Part shown: in pieces, positions 11,402-22,404 of the stretch | Numbering within the stretch: the stretch's first letter is position 1 | Layout: every line of letters begins with the position of its first letter | Assembly: GCF_031143425.1 (NCBI RefSeq) | Contig: NC_090447.1 | Span: 845,499,760-845,563,759, forward strand | DNA from: Pleurodeles waltl | Taxonomy: Eukaryota; Chordata; Amphibia; Caudata; Salamandridae | DNA: 64,000 bases | Reading direction: 5' to 3' | The notes under the pieces: model-generated | Seen by the model: the letters and a program-made list of their open reading frames with translations, nothing else | The model's database searches: none | What the model was told of the DNA's origin: nothing | Position numbers and translations under genes: made by a program

Positions 11402-11957
11402 GGGCCTTCATTACGAGTCTGGCGGTCATTTGCTGCGGTCCGGCCTCCACATTATGACCATGGCGAACGCACCATGGTCAGACCACCAGCACCGCCACTT
11501 TTTTGCCGGCTGACGGCCAGGCGGTGCCAGCAGTCTTAATCCGCCAGGGCAGCGATGGGGATTACTAGTCACCTCTGCCGGTTTTTACATGGTGGTTGCA
11601 CCACCATGTAAAAGCTGGCGGAGACGGGGTGCTGGGGGCCCCATGGGGGCCTCTGCACAGCCCATGCACTTGGCATGGACAGCGCAGAGGACCCCATGGA
11701 CACCCCCATTGCACTTTTCACTGTCTGCCTCGCAGATAGTGAAAAGCACGCCAGGTGCTGTTGCACCTGGTGCATTGGTACATTGCCGCCGGCTTGATTA
11801 TGAGCCGGCGTCAATGTTGTGGCCCGTTTTTGTTTCCACCCGCTGGCCCAGCAGGAAACTCGTAATGGTGGGAGCAGAAAGGTGACTGCACTGGTGGTCT
11901 CCTGCCCGTGGCAGTGTGGCGGGCGGCATTTGCTGCCCGCCAAGCTCATAATGAGGC
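11402..11957. mobile_element. Harbinger-type MITE
   Basis: The left end GGGCCTTCATTACGAG (from 11402) and the right end CTCATAATGAGGCCC (about 11943-11957) form imperfect terminal inverted repeats. The interior is GC-rich and has internal dyads, for example tttacatggtggttgcaccaccatgtaaa near 11584 and gccgccggcttgattatgagccggc near 11788. The same interior phrases (gccgccggct, ctggcccagc) recur in the MITE at 57184-57567, so both are one family. The right end resembles the terminus of the autonomous Harbinger at 26653-26668. No clear 3 bp duplication flanks this copy because its right flank has been rearranged. Confidence 0.75.
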
Positions 11958-12096
11958 CCCAGGTGTCATGTTATGTTATGTTATGTTATGTGTTTACATG
12001 ACATGCCTTTGTAAAGGCCAAGCTCATAATGAGGCCCCAGGTGTTATGTTATGTTATGTTATGTTATGTGTTTATATGACATGCCTTTGTAAAGGA
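11941..12096. repeat. 78 bp tandem duplication of MITE end plus TGTTA microsatellite
   Basis: The block caagctcataatgaggcccc, with an adjoining (TGTTA)n run and a closing acatgacatgcctttgtaaagg, occurs twice in tandem, starting at 11941 and 12019. The duplicated unit therefore contains the MITE's right terminus and its flank. Confidence 0.9.
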
Positions 12097-12879
12097 GTTG
12101 TTCCAGTTTAGCTTGTTAAAAAACAATAAAAACATCAAAATATCAAAGAAATCCGACATCAAAACAACAAACATATCAGCACATAAAAGGGACCATTCTA
12201 TCCACACGGTTGAATTACATGCAAGTATAGGTTTCTGCTTCCTTCTGCAAGCACAAAGCCTTTTTCCCGCCCACTAAAAGGAGTTGTTTACACTAACCGG
12301 TCAACATTGTCACTTTTTTAAATGCCTGATTGCAGCAATCAGTTGCTCAAAGTGGCCAGTTAACGTTTGTGACACTCCCAGTACTTTTAGTAATTATTGG
12401 GCCCTGTCGGCGTTTTTTGGTTAAAATCTCCAAGTTATGTAGCACATGAGGGACTTAGTAGTGAGTGCTGCAAATTCATATTTATGTGGAGAGGTCAGAG
12501 GACACACTATCACGTATTTTAAGGGTGGTCTTAAGGACATTTATTTATAGCTTGTGTTACACATTTACCTTGGATATTAATGATTGCGTTTTATTGTCTT
12601 TGTGTTTCTTCACAGCTTGTCCTTAGTAGAAAGAATTGTGTTCTATTTCCTAAGGATATGTGCAGGACGGAGAAAACGGAAATACTAAATATCGGCAGTC
12701 TGCACACAAAAAGGCAGTATCATTGAATCAACGATTAAATTAATACGCAGTAAACATGAAAAGTAAAAACTTATGAACATTGCAAATCGGTGCTTTAGTA
12801 GCAAACAGCACAACATGTAAGCATTACAAACCTGGCCATGAGCAACAAAAGTGAAAAACATCAAAATAACACAGAAGCA
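12097..12879. other. No recognisable feature
   Basis: No long frame and no repeat structure seen. The sequence looks single-copy. Confidence 0.35.
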
Positions 12880-13330
12880 GCTTGTCGAAGCCAGCAGAGC
12901 ATCAACTAATTGATCAGCACGAACGGAAATGGTGATAAAAAGTCAAATGTAATAACAGCTAACCGTAAAAAGACACTCCTGCTTAATTCTTGCTAAAGTG
13001 GGCCAACAACAAAGAAGAAGTGGCGCTCTAGAACTTTCAAAGGGCAGCCCATAAAAAGTGGGATGAGAAAGTGCTCTCCCCGCCGCCATGAAATATATAT
13101 TCAGAATAAAAACATGGGGAGGTGATTTATTCTGGTGAAGGGCTCTCTGCTTTCCTCCGCATAATAATATTGGGCCTGCGATAAAGGCAAACAGAGGAAC
13201 TGAATTATCAAACTCCTCTCTCGTACCACCTGGCCCTTCAAAGACGGTCCTCAATGAAATGAAAATAAATTGGATTTACAATCCGCAAAGCTCTCAATAA
13301 CTGTTGTTCCACAATAAAATAAATGGTTGA
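12880..13330. other. Single-copy-looking block, possible conserved noncoding sequence
   Basis: This block lacks TE hallmarks and low-complexity runs, with balanced, non-decayed-looking composition. It contains an AT-rich homeodomain-like site (aactaattgatcag, about 12903) and the distinctive phrase cccaatattattatgcggagg on the minus strand (about 13155). A 103-codon minus-strand frame crosses it (12943-13254), but the residues match no family known to me. Calling it conserved is a guess that only cross-species alignment could settle. Confidence 0.2.
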
Positions 13331-15179
13331 GATACTTATCTATTTGCACACTCTATAGAAAATGGCCATCAAAATCACGTAGAGTGAAGAGGTCCCACCG
13401 ACCTTCACTCTACCTCCTGAACAAGTTTAGCAAATATGAAAGTGGGCCTGGTGAATCCGTCAAACATTACTTAGTGGGTCTAGGAGCACTTTCAACTGCC
13501 CACTGATGAGCTTGCGTAAATAAAGCAGATGGTTCATTGCAGAACACTGATTGATAGGGGAGGAATCTATTCACGGCTTGGCTCATGTGTCCACCCCAAT
13601 AACTGTGGAGCCCAAGCAGTAACATCTAAAACGTACACCATCCCAACAATAAAAACCACTGGTGACCATGCCTAAACCAAAATGAGGGAATCATAGAAAG
13701 CAGAAGTGAAGAGTATACCACTAATTCTCTCAAATAATGCAGTGGTGGCTGTACTAAAAACCAGGACACCCCAAACGTAGCTACTTCCAAGCCTGCTGGT
13801 CCCAGGCCAAGTACAGCTGCCAGGCCTCTCAAAATAGCAAGCAGATTCACAAAGTGATCCAGCACTACCTTATCACCATCATCAACTCTGGTGAGATGGT
13901 GGCTTGGGCAGTACAGAATGCATTTGAAGCCACAATCAACCATCTGCCACCTACAGAAGCTAATATAAACAATATCAAAATACCACCACCCCAAATCGAA
14001 GCCAAAGCCCACTCCAGTCAGATACCTGCATACAACAATGGAAAGCAAATAAACCACCACCTGATATTTTAGTCTAACGTTTATAAGGTGTTTGCTTATC
14101 CCACAGAAAGCCCATTTTCAGGATGACAACCATTATTTTCTCTCAGTGATGAAGAATCCACCTGGTACCCACCTACACCGAAGACTCCTCCATACAAAAA
14201 ATGAATACACTGGCCCCTAAAGTAGCCTTGTAATTAGGTATCTTGCATGTTTGCCTTGTCCAAGTCTGATGTTCTGCACCTAAGTCAAGTAATGCTTCCG
14301 CCTCTGATTGTCACAATGGTAACTTCAACTACCACCACTGTCACCTGTGAAGTGGAACCCACATGTTGCTGTTACTACACTGTTATTTTGTGCCATACAT
14401 TTGCATACAGTGCAGAGGTGCTGGTTAATCTGATTGTCTCTTTATCCCTGATTTCATGTGAAGGTAAGTCTTGACTCATGTTCAAAGATGCTGTATATTG
14501 TGAGAGCCAAGTTTTCTGCATCCATCTTGGATTGAAGAAATCCTTAAATAGTGGACCTTTTCTCATCATGTTTGCACTATGTGAATTTATCTGAGATTAA
14601 AAACAATTATAGCAAAATACCTTCTAGATGGGAGATGTTTTTCTAGTGCCCGCGTTCCTAGATAATGTGGCTCAGAATATTTTCAGTTATTCCACTTAAA
14701 CAGAGACTGGACAATAACTGTATCTGCTTGACTGACATCAATGGTTGTTTGATGCAAAGGCTACAGATTTGCCCACAAGTGTTTATCCATGGACCACTAG
14801 CTAATGATAAGGAAATTAAATATCTTATTTTCTATGCAGCACATCTTGATGTAACCTATTGAAGTATTTACATGCCAATTGAGATTTCAAAGTAAAGTTT
14901 CAAGCTCGGCTAGACGTCAATTGTCAAACATAGAATGTTTGTGAAATGAATCGTTGACGCCTGATGAAGGATCTACCAAGAAATAAAAAAGGGAGAGGAA
15001 AATAAGGCAGCAAGTAAAAAGGACTGAACCACTACCCAGTAGGTGACATGAATATTGTATGAATTCTCCTTCCACAAGGGCTTAAAGGAAACCAAACCAA
15101 GATTGAAAGAGTATTCAAAACAGAATTTTACATAGTCACTGCACCAACGTCTTAGTAGACTTACAAGCATACCTCAACT
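13331..15179. other. No recognisable feature
   Basis: Several frames of 60-140 codons occur on both strands, including 13626-14060 (-) and 13854-14072 (+). None has a domain or motif I can name. Part of 14600-15180 may be the decayed upstream portion of the LINE fragment that follows. Confidence 0.35.
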
Positions 15180-15399
15180 GTTAAATACAGGCCAAGATCT
15201 TATTCAAATGTTATTAAGATGGTGTCAATGCCATTGGCCTGCTCAAATTAACTATGCTCAGTGCACATAGGCGGGCATGCCTTAGGAAGAGTATGCTCTT
15301 TTCAGTATTAGGGACTGGAGTTTGATGAAGCTTGTAATTGACTTCCCTGTTTGAAAGGAAGGTTATCCCATTTCTTGCACTAAATAAGAATTACAATTT

Positions 15400-16190
15400 C
15401 CCTAACTGCTAATGTCGGGAGAAAACCAGTTGCCTCTATCCTTGAAGTTTATAAGAGAAAGTGCTTACCTATTGTGACTTATGGTATGGGGCTGCTGGGG
15501 CATAAAGAGGTTGGTTGTATTCAAGTAGAAGAAAATTGTTCTTGTCAACAATTTTTGGGTGTCCCACCATCTACACCACACTTTTCTGTACATCAGGAGT
15601 TGGGCCTAGACTATTTACAGGGTAGCATCAACGCAGCCCCGTTGGAAGTTTGGTGTTGGATCTGGGACAATAAAGAGGCTGTAATTAATCAGATTATTAT
15701 CAAGAACTGACTCTCTAGTGAACTCGCCTTTTAATCCCATGGCTGAGATACTTTAAGGCTACTATGACAGTTTTGAGCTGCCCTGATTTGTTTGACAGTC
15801 CTCATTTAATATCTAACAAGGATAAAGCCTGGGTTTGGGAATTTGTTTTTAAAAAAAATTGGCAGCTCGGGAGATTAATGAGGTATTTAAACCCACTATA
15901 ACTATTGCATGGTTCAAATATCATTGGGGACTGCACCATATTTGTTAAATGGTCACAATGTGTACGAGCGAATGCTATTGACCCCGTTTAGGTGGGAGTC
16001 TGTACATTTGATGCTGTTTTTTCCACAAGGACAGTTTTCTGCTGGTGACATTTGTGCCTGCCCCTGTGATGAGCAATCCTCCCAAACACTGCTGCACTTT
16101 GTCTTTTTATTTGCAAATTTTATTTGTCTTTTACAAAACACTACTTTTACCTTCATTACGAAAACAAAATATCTCAAAATGTAGGGTAGC
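15400..16190 (+). pseudogene. Non-LTR retrotransposon, C-terminal fragment
   Basis: The translation VTYGMGLLGHKE, then FLGVPPSTPHFSVHQELGL (15540-15610), followed by a W..W..KEAVINQII stretch, matches the post-polymerase region of vertebrate LINEs, where a Y..E.WG and LGLP.STP...L..ELG pattern is usual. About 240 bp later, ERMLLTPFRWES and ICACPCDEQSSQTLLHFVF (16050-16105) provide the Cys-x-Cys...His motif that closes such proteins. The two parts are separated by stops. The polymerase itself is not visible upstream. The exact clade is not resolved. Confidence 0.55.
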
Positions 16191-16721
16191 ATTGCTTTAC
16201 TTCCAACAGCTGAATGACTGTAATGTTTGTTTATAGCTCAGGGTAAGATGTTGTTGTTTTAGCACCACAGTGAGTACTGCACCTAGCACACAGGAGAGGG
16301 GAGGAGGGAAAAGAGAGTGACACACACACGTAAAATACAACACCCCAACCCCCCAACCACACACACATATCCAATAACATCACAGATACACCCCGTCACC
16401 CCCCGGAAGAATGCAAGGACCAAACAAAATGAGTTTAACTAGTGTAATATTCAAACAATCAGATAGCCCAACAGAACAGTAAATAATCAGTATACACAAA
16501 TATTTACAGCAAGTACACAAGTCCGTACACTGTCCCATGAAATGTCCGTGGACCAGTGGTCCCAAAAAGCATGGGCGAAGCCCACACATGACACCTGCCT
16601 CGAAACGGAGAGAACACTGCAGGGGCATCAGGTCGGAAAAAAAACAGGCACCTCAGGGGAAAGGGGAGGGGGGCACCTCAGACGGATGATGGTACGACGC
16701 CACTGCTCCTCGAGGGGGCTC

Positions 16722-16905
16722 CATGCCCACTGCCTGGTCCTGGGGAGTGCAAAGCCACAGTCTCTCAAGTCTCTCAAGTGGGTGGTTTGCCCACTGCTTG
16801 GTCCTGGGGATTGCAAAGCCACAGTCTCTCAAGTCTCTCAAGTGGGTGCACTGCCCACTGCTTGGTCCTGGGGAGTACAAAGCCACAGTCTCTCAAGTGG
16901 ATGGC
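16722..16905. repeat. 63 bp tandem repeat, three copies
   Basis: Units beginning gcccactgc[c/t]tggtcctgggga recur at about 16725, 16789 and 16852, each with cacagtctctcaagt duplicated inside. The array lies in what would be the 3' region of the minus-strand gene at 17408-19094. Confidence 0.9.
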
Positions 16906-16908
16906 GTC

Positions 16909-17245
16909 TTCCACTGGTTCTGGAGGGAACTTTGTGCCCAGAGTGCTCCATCCTGCCAAGGACTGTGTTACTTGATGCTTTTCTCCACTGGTTCTGGAGG
17001 GGGCTTTGTGCCCAGAGTGCTTCATCCTGCCAAGGACTGTGTTAGTGGATGCTTTTCTCCACTGGTTCTGGAGGGGGCTTTGTGCCCAGAGTGCTTCATC
17101 CTGCCAAGGACTGTGTTAGTGGATGCTTTTCTCAACTGGTTCTGGAGGGGGCTTTGTGCCCAGAGTGCTTCATCCTGCCAAGGACTGTGTTAGTGGATGC
17201 TTTTCTCCACTGGTTCTGGAGGGGGCTTTGTGCCCAGTGATGCTG
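16909..17245. repeat. 74 bp tandem repeat, about four and a half copies
   Basis: The phrase ctggttctgg recurs at 16914, 16988, 17062, 17136 and 17210, a constant 74 bp spacing. Each unit contains gctttgtgcccagagtgctt and ctgccaaggactgtgtta. It is open in several frames because 74 is not a multiple of three, so the open frames here are not evidence of a gene. Confidence 0.92.
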
Positions 17246-17407
17246 CTCCTGGCGTGTGGCATGTTGACTTTGTTTCACCTGTGTGTCACAACCACGCGAT
17301 GTACCCGGAACAGGTGGCATGATACTCCATGGAGGCAGACCCACACTCTATTCTGCGGCGACTTAGGCTGCCAATTGCTGGTTCGTGTCAGTGCTGGAGG
17401 TGGTGTC

Positions 17408-19094
17408 TCAAGTGGCATGTCCAGGATCCAGGACATCACCTGCAGATTCTGACGGCTGCACACTGGGGATGGGGCTGACGTCCGACAGAGTGGCATCGGC
17501 TGTGCATGTGGCGGTGCTAATGGTGGTGCAGGCGGTGGTGGCTGCGGCAGAGTTGCTGCCAGTGCTGGCCGTGGTGCAAGTGACTGTTGCGGTGGACGGA
17601 GACAACATACCGTCTCCGGCAGCCTCAGATGGCTGATCCTTGAAGAGGATGCTGCAGACTGTTGTTGTGGCAGCAGCGGTGCAGGTGGCAGAGCAGGTGG
17701 TGGTGCAGTTGGCAGAGCAGGTGGCGGTCGGAGCGGCGGTGGTGACTGGGGTGGATGTGGCTGCCATCCCTGATGATTTGGTGGTCACCAGCCCCTCCCC
17801 TGGTGACATCGTGCCCAGAGGTGATGTGCCCTTTGGCTTGTGGCCCTTCCCCATCTTGACAGCCGCTGCAGGGACCTTGGCACTGTCCACTCTGTGTTTG
17901 TGCGAGGCCTTGCTGGGTGGGTGGTGTGACTGTCACCTGCTTGAAGCTGATACCTTTTAGAGCTTTGCAGGTGGTGGAATAGGGTGGTCCTTCTTTTCCG
18001 TCGGTGGCACACTGGCAGCTCTGACGGGTGCCCCCTTTGAGCGTACTGCAGTATCAGGGACCACAGCAGATGCAGATTTGGTGGCTTAGGTGCTGGGCTG
18101 GGATCTAGACATCCTGGCCCTAGGAGCAGGACAGGGGGAGGTGTAGGGAAGAGCTCCAGGTTAGCTAGGTAATTTGTTTTGGACACACTGGGATGGGAAG
18201 ATGGAGGGGGTTTGGGAGTGGAGGAAGAGGTAGTGGTTGTAGGAGGTGTACGTCTGCTGAGTATGGGTGAAGGTGCATGGGTTGGAGGCTGTTGTGAGGT
18301 GGATGGCTGTTGATGGGGTGTGTGCCTGCGCTTGTGTACTTTGGGAGGAGGGCTCACAGACACACTGGGAGAGGACACAGGGGACGTGTGAACAGTAGTG
18401 GGGGTGGTGATTGCACGTGAGCGGTGTGTAGTGATGGGCGTGCTGGGGATGGAGGTAGTGGCTGAGGATGTAGTGCATGCAGGTGTGAGTGGAGACGAGA
18501 CTGGGAGGGAGGTGGAGGACGTGGAGGAAGGGAACACAGTGGAGGCAGTGGATGTTGCTGTGTCTGCATGAGTATGGTGCTTGTGTGAGTGCCTGTGGGA
18601 TGTGTGGTGCTTATGTTTGCCTGAGCCACTTTTGTGTGTTGATGTGTGTGCATGCTGGTCTGATGGTGTGCTTGGGATAGGCTGAGGTAGAGGGGATTGG
18701 ATCTGGGAAGTCGAAGTTGGAGGGGGGAGGCTGGACACAGGGACAATGGCTGCCATCAGTGCTGAGGCCAGAGCCTGAAATGCTCTCTGTTAGGCCGCCA
18801 CGCCGGAATGAATGCCCTCCAGGTATGGATTTGTTCACTGCAAATGCCTCTCAACACCCTGGATGACATTCAAAATGGTTGACTGCCCAACAGTGAGGGA
18901 TCTCAGGAGGTCAATAGCCTCCTCACTGAGGGCAGCAGGGCTGACTGGGGCAGGGCCTGAGGTGCCTGGGGCGATGGAGATGCCCACCCTCCTGGGTGAG
19001 CCGGCACGGCAAACATGCTGAGCACATCCGCTGAGGCAGTTGATGAGATGGCGTCATCCTCCGGTGTACAGACCCCTGGTGGACCTGTCGACAA
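17408..19094 (-). pseudogene. Harbinger-associated Ser/Thr/Pro-rich accessory gene
   Basis: A minus-strand coding-like region with at least two frameshifts. From about 19090 it reads an acidic start (PEDDAISS), then EEAIDLLRSLTVGQSTILNV and IQGVERHLQ, an in-frame stop, then YLEGIHSG and QRAFQALASALMAAIVPV. This looks like an amphipathic, possibly coiled-coil segment. A long tail rich in Ser, Thr, Pro, His and Lys follows to about 18130, and after a frame change an Ala/Thr-rich tail runs to the stop at 17408. No Myb or catalytic domain is visible. Its layout (helical segment plus disordered tail) parallels the C-terminal part of the Myb-like gene at 20638-26076, so it may be the end of a second Myb-like protein whose DNA-binding exon is missing. 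Its 5' end overlaps the opposite transposase start. Confidence 0.55.
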
Positions 19095-20159
19095 TGGAAG
19101 ACAGACACATCATTATCACCTACAGACTTGACCATGCCATAATCCAAGAACTGTGTGCCCAATTGGAGCCTGACCTGATGTCAGCTATCCGCCATCCCAC
19201 AGGAACACCCCCTCTAGTGCAGGTCTAGGAGTCAGTGCTCCATTTCCTAGCAAATGGCTCCTTTCAAACTACAGTGGCCATGGCATAAGGGATGTCTCAG
19301 CCAATGTTTTCTAACGTGTTGACCAGAGTGCTGTCTGCCCTGCTGAAACACATGCACAGCTACATTGGATTCCCCCAGGTGGAACATTTGCCCACAGTGA
19401 AAGCTGACTTCTATGCCCTGGGACATATCCCCAACATTATTGGTGCCATTGATGGTACACATGTGGCATTTGTTCTCCCCCCGCAGAAATGAACAGGTGT
19501 ACAGAAATCGAAAAAGCTACCATTCAATGAATGTGCAGATGGTGTGTTTGGAGGACCAGTACATCTCCCATGTGAATGCCAAGTATCCTGGATCTGTGCA
19601 TGACGCTTACATTTTGAGGAATAACAGCATCCCTTATGTGATGGGCCAACTCCAGAGGCACCATGTGTGGCTAATAGGTGAGCCCAAGGTCCCCACATAG
19701 TATGAATAGGTGTCTGGGTATGGGGTAATCCCTAAGGGTTAGTGTGTGTCTAACAGATTTCCCTCGACATTTGCAGGTGACTCTGGTTACCCCAGCCTCT
19801 CATGGCTACTGACCCCAGTGAGGAATGCCAGGACAAGGGCAGAGGACCGCTACAATGAGGCACATGGGCGAACTAGGCGTATTATTGAGTGGACTTTCTG
19901 CCTCCTGAAGGCCAGATTGCGGTGCTTCCATCTAACAGGTTGCTCCCTATACTACTCACCGAAGAAGGTTTGCCAGATGATCGTGGCATGCTGCATGTTG
20001 CACAACCTGGCTTTGCGACGCCAGGTGCCTTTTCTGCAGGAGGATGGGCCTGATGATGGTCTTGTGGCAGCTGTGGAGCCTGTGGACAGTGAGGAAAAGG
20101 AGGCAGAGGAAGAAGATATTGACAACCGAAACAACATCATCATACAGTACCTCCAGTGA
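19040..20159 (+). pseudogene. Harbinger DDE transposase (HARBI1-like)
   Basis: A two-exon gene catalysing cut-and-paste transposition with an RNase H-like DDE fold. Exon 1 (19040-19677) reads VYRPLVDLS, an ITYRLD..IIQELC helix region, then GAIDGTHV (first Asp, about 19442-19465) and, one frame later, YRNRKSYHSMNVQMV and YPGSVHDAYILRN (second Asp). A donor ATAG/GTGAGC ends it. The 99 bp intron closes with ttgcag at 19776. Exon 2 (19777-20159) reads GDSGYP, RRIIEWTFCLLKAR (catalytic Glu) and CCMLHNLALRR, with an acidic C-terminus. Damage: in-frame stops at about 19226 and 19285 and a frameshift in the C-run near 19480. All three catalytic residues survive. The start is uncertain because the ATG at 19040 lies close to the opposite-strand gene. 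Confidence 0.88.
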
Positions 20160-20637
20160 GACACAGGTAAGAGACTGGCACTGCTCGTCTCATATCTGAC
20201 TACTGTAGGATATTGTATAAGGCAGCCTCTTAACCTCTGTGTATGGACACTGACAGTTCACTTTGGCTTTCCATTTCACAGATCTGGGTACCTCATTCTG
20301 CCTTCTGCTATGTTTACTGCTGCCCAACAACTGTCATACATTGGTATGTGCAAATAAACATTAACATTGATATATGTCGAAGAAGATGTCATTATACATT
20401 TGTGAAAGTACAGACTGACTCCAGATTTTTTTGTGATTCAAGGGTGTTTATTGATGGGCTAATGTGTATAGGGGTATGTGGAAGGGGCTGGGGTGATGGT
20501 GGAGGAATGTCCACGATAGAGTCCAGTCTCTTGGTATCACAGGTGCATTGTCCAAGAGGGCATAGGAAGTGGAGCAATGGCAGTTCAAGGTGGACAGGAT
20601 GACATGGTGGGACAGAAGGGTGACAATCAGAGGAGTC
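20160..20637. other. Convergent 3' region between transposase and Myb-like gene
   Basis: The transposase stop and the Myb-like stop face each other across 478 bp. No ORF of note is present. One aataaa-like string (caaataaac, about 20350, +) could serve as a poly(A) signal. Confidence 0.4.
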
Positions 20638-21461
20638 TTATTTCCTGGTGGGGGTCTTGGCAATGTTCTCTGTCTTCTGCCTGGATCGCAGGGACCGTTT
20701 GCAGGGTGGTTCTCCTTCTGCAGGGGGTGGGGAGCTGGTGGCCTGTTGTTCCTGTGGCCGGGCCTCCTGTCCACTAGTGCCGGCAGACGGGGAAGGCTGT
20801 TCAACGTTTGGGCTGGTGTCAGGGGCCCAGTGGTATGCCACTGTCTCCTTCATGGTGTTGGCCATGTCTGCCAGAACCCCTGCGATGTGACCAGGTTGGT
20901 GTTAATGGACTTCACGTCCTCCCTGATCCCCAGGTAATGTCCCTCCTGCAGCCGCTGGGTCTCCTTAAACTTGGCCAGTACCATGCCCATGGTCTCCTGG
21001 GAATGGTGGTATGCTCCCATTATGTTTGGGAGTGCCTCGTGGAGAGTGGGTTCCCTGGGCCTGTCCTCCCCCTGTCGCACAGCAGTCCTCCCAGCTTCCC
21101 TGTTATCCTGTGCCTCTGTCCCCTGAACCGTGTGCCCACTGCCACTGACCCCAGGTCCCTGATCATCCTGGGTTAGTGGGGTTGTCTGGGGATCCTGTAG
21201 TGGTGGACACACTGCTGATTGACGTGTCCTGGGGACAGTGGCATGGACCCGCTGGGTGGGTGCTGTGGTGGTGTTTCCTGAAGGGGGGTTCTGTGGTGGT
21301 TAAGGACAGTGGCAGGGGAGCTGACTGTCCAGAGGTCCCTGATGGGCCGGGCTGGTCATCTTGATCCAGGCGTGCAGAGCTGCAGTCTTCACTTTGGGCC
21401 TCTTCTGTGGGGGGACTGGATATGGCTGGCTCCTTCTGTCCAGTGACATTGTGTAGGGGTC
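20638..21461 (-). pseudogene. Myb-like Harbinger protein, exon 3 (C-terminal)
   Basis: On the minus strand a good acceptor (aaacag/GACCCC) places the exon start at 21461. The exon encodes a Ser/Pro/Gly/Asp/Glu-rich linker (PTEEAQSEDCSS...PGPSGTSGQ), then an amphipathic helix-rich segment (LPNIMGAYHHSQETMGMVL, ETQRLQEGHYL, REDVKSINTNL; 21060-20870), and, after a one-base frame change near 20865, NTMKETVAYHW. It ends with a basic tail CKRSLRSRQK that could be a nuclear localisation signal. In Harbinger systems the Myb-like partner carries the transposase into the nucleus and binds the element ends; the helical part could mediate pairing, which is inference. Frameshifts make this copy defective. 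Confidence 0.65.
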
Positions 21462-21811
21462 CTGTTTGGGTGTAAATGCATTGTTATTGTATCTGTGTGT
21501 GCCATCTTGTGTAATGGGTGTGTTCCCCTCTACTACTGTGCTTGCAATATCGTCTTGGCCCTTGTGTGACTGGTGATTATGTGCCCTGGGTGAGTCTCTC
21601 CCTTGGACATGCTTTGGAGATGGGTGTCCATGCAGGTCTGTGATGGGGGTCCATGCATTTGTGTAACATGCAGGGCTTGGTATTGGGATGTGTGGTTTGT
21701 GATAGTGGGGTATATGTGAGGTGGTGGAGCGATAGGTGTGAGGGTAGGGGTTGGGGTTTGTGATGGCATGCAGGTTGGGTGGGGGGATATTATAGTAAAG
21801 ATATGACTTAC

Positions 21812-21935
21812 CAGAGTCCAGTACTCCTGCTACACCTGCAAAGCCCTCAGGATGCATGATTGCCAAGACTTGCTCCTCCCATGTTGTTAGCAGTGGGGGT
21901 CCACCGCCAATGTCAACATCAGGACAGTGCATGCT
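21812..21935 (-). pseudogene. Myb-like Harbinger protein, exon 2
   Basis: A short coding block bounded by an acceptor (cgcctgtag, at about 21936) and a donor (gactctg/GTAAGTC, 21812) on the minus strand. It encodes GGGPPLLTTWEEQVLAIMHP and EGFAGVAGVLDSG, a plausible continuation of the Myb/SANT exon. It is separated from exon 1 by about 3.9 kb, most of which is inserted repeat. Confidence 0.65.
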
Positions 21936-22099
21936 CTACAGGCGACGTAAATGCAAAAACCCAGTCCTTATGCAAAGGCATATTTCATGCATTATGTTTC
22001 TATGTAGTATGTTAACCTTTTGCATTGCAGAGCTTTCACCTTGAAAAGTCATTAATGCTGTTTGTTCATTCATTGTTCATTTACAAGGCTTGTTTGCAG

Positions 22100-22345
22100 G
22101 ACTACAGGGTGTGGTCCTTTATTCTAAGACTTTCTAGAAGCCTTTCTTGCAGCATTGTTGGGTGTGGCTCGTGGGCGGGCTTGGCTCTATTTAAGGGAGC
22201 CAGCCCAGCTCCACGTGCTCACTATTCAGAGGTCCCGGTGCAGAGCAGCAGCATTTTCCAGACCTGCTGTCCCGGAGGCCTATCCAGTCATTTCCAGGCC
22301 TGCACTCATGTATTTGGTGACCTTCAAGCAGGGCGGTAAGGCGGA
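22100..22345 (+). promoter_or_regulatory. TATA/GC-box promoter-like block with splice donor
   Basis: Within the expanded Myb intron, a GGGCGGG box (22173-22179) precedes TATTTAAG (22188-22195), then a GC-rich leader, then ggcg/GTAAGG (about 22335), which resembles a splice donor. A pyrimidine-rich acceptor-like ttgcttccacag follows at about 23445-23457. Together these look like the start of a transcribed, spliced mobile element oriented plus. Transcription is inferred only. Confidence 0.35.
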
Positions 22346-22404
22346 GGTCGGGTTAGGCCCCCAACTCTGTTTTCCAGTGACACTTGAGTTTTGGGCCTCA
22401 TCTT

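Noticed and set aside
12943..13254. 103-codon minus-strand frame as a host exon
   Set aside because: No clear splice signals and no recognisable domain.
16542..17452. Open frames up to 167 codons with repeated Cys/Trp/Gly peptides
   Set aside because: They are translations of the 63 bp and 74 bp tandem repeats; 74 is not a multiple of three, so the frames simply rotate.
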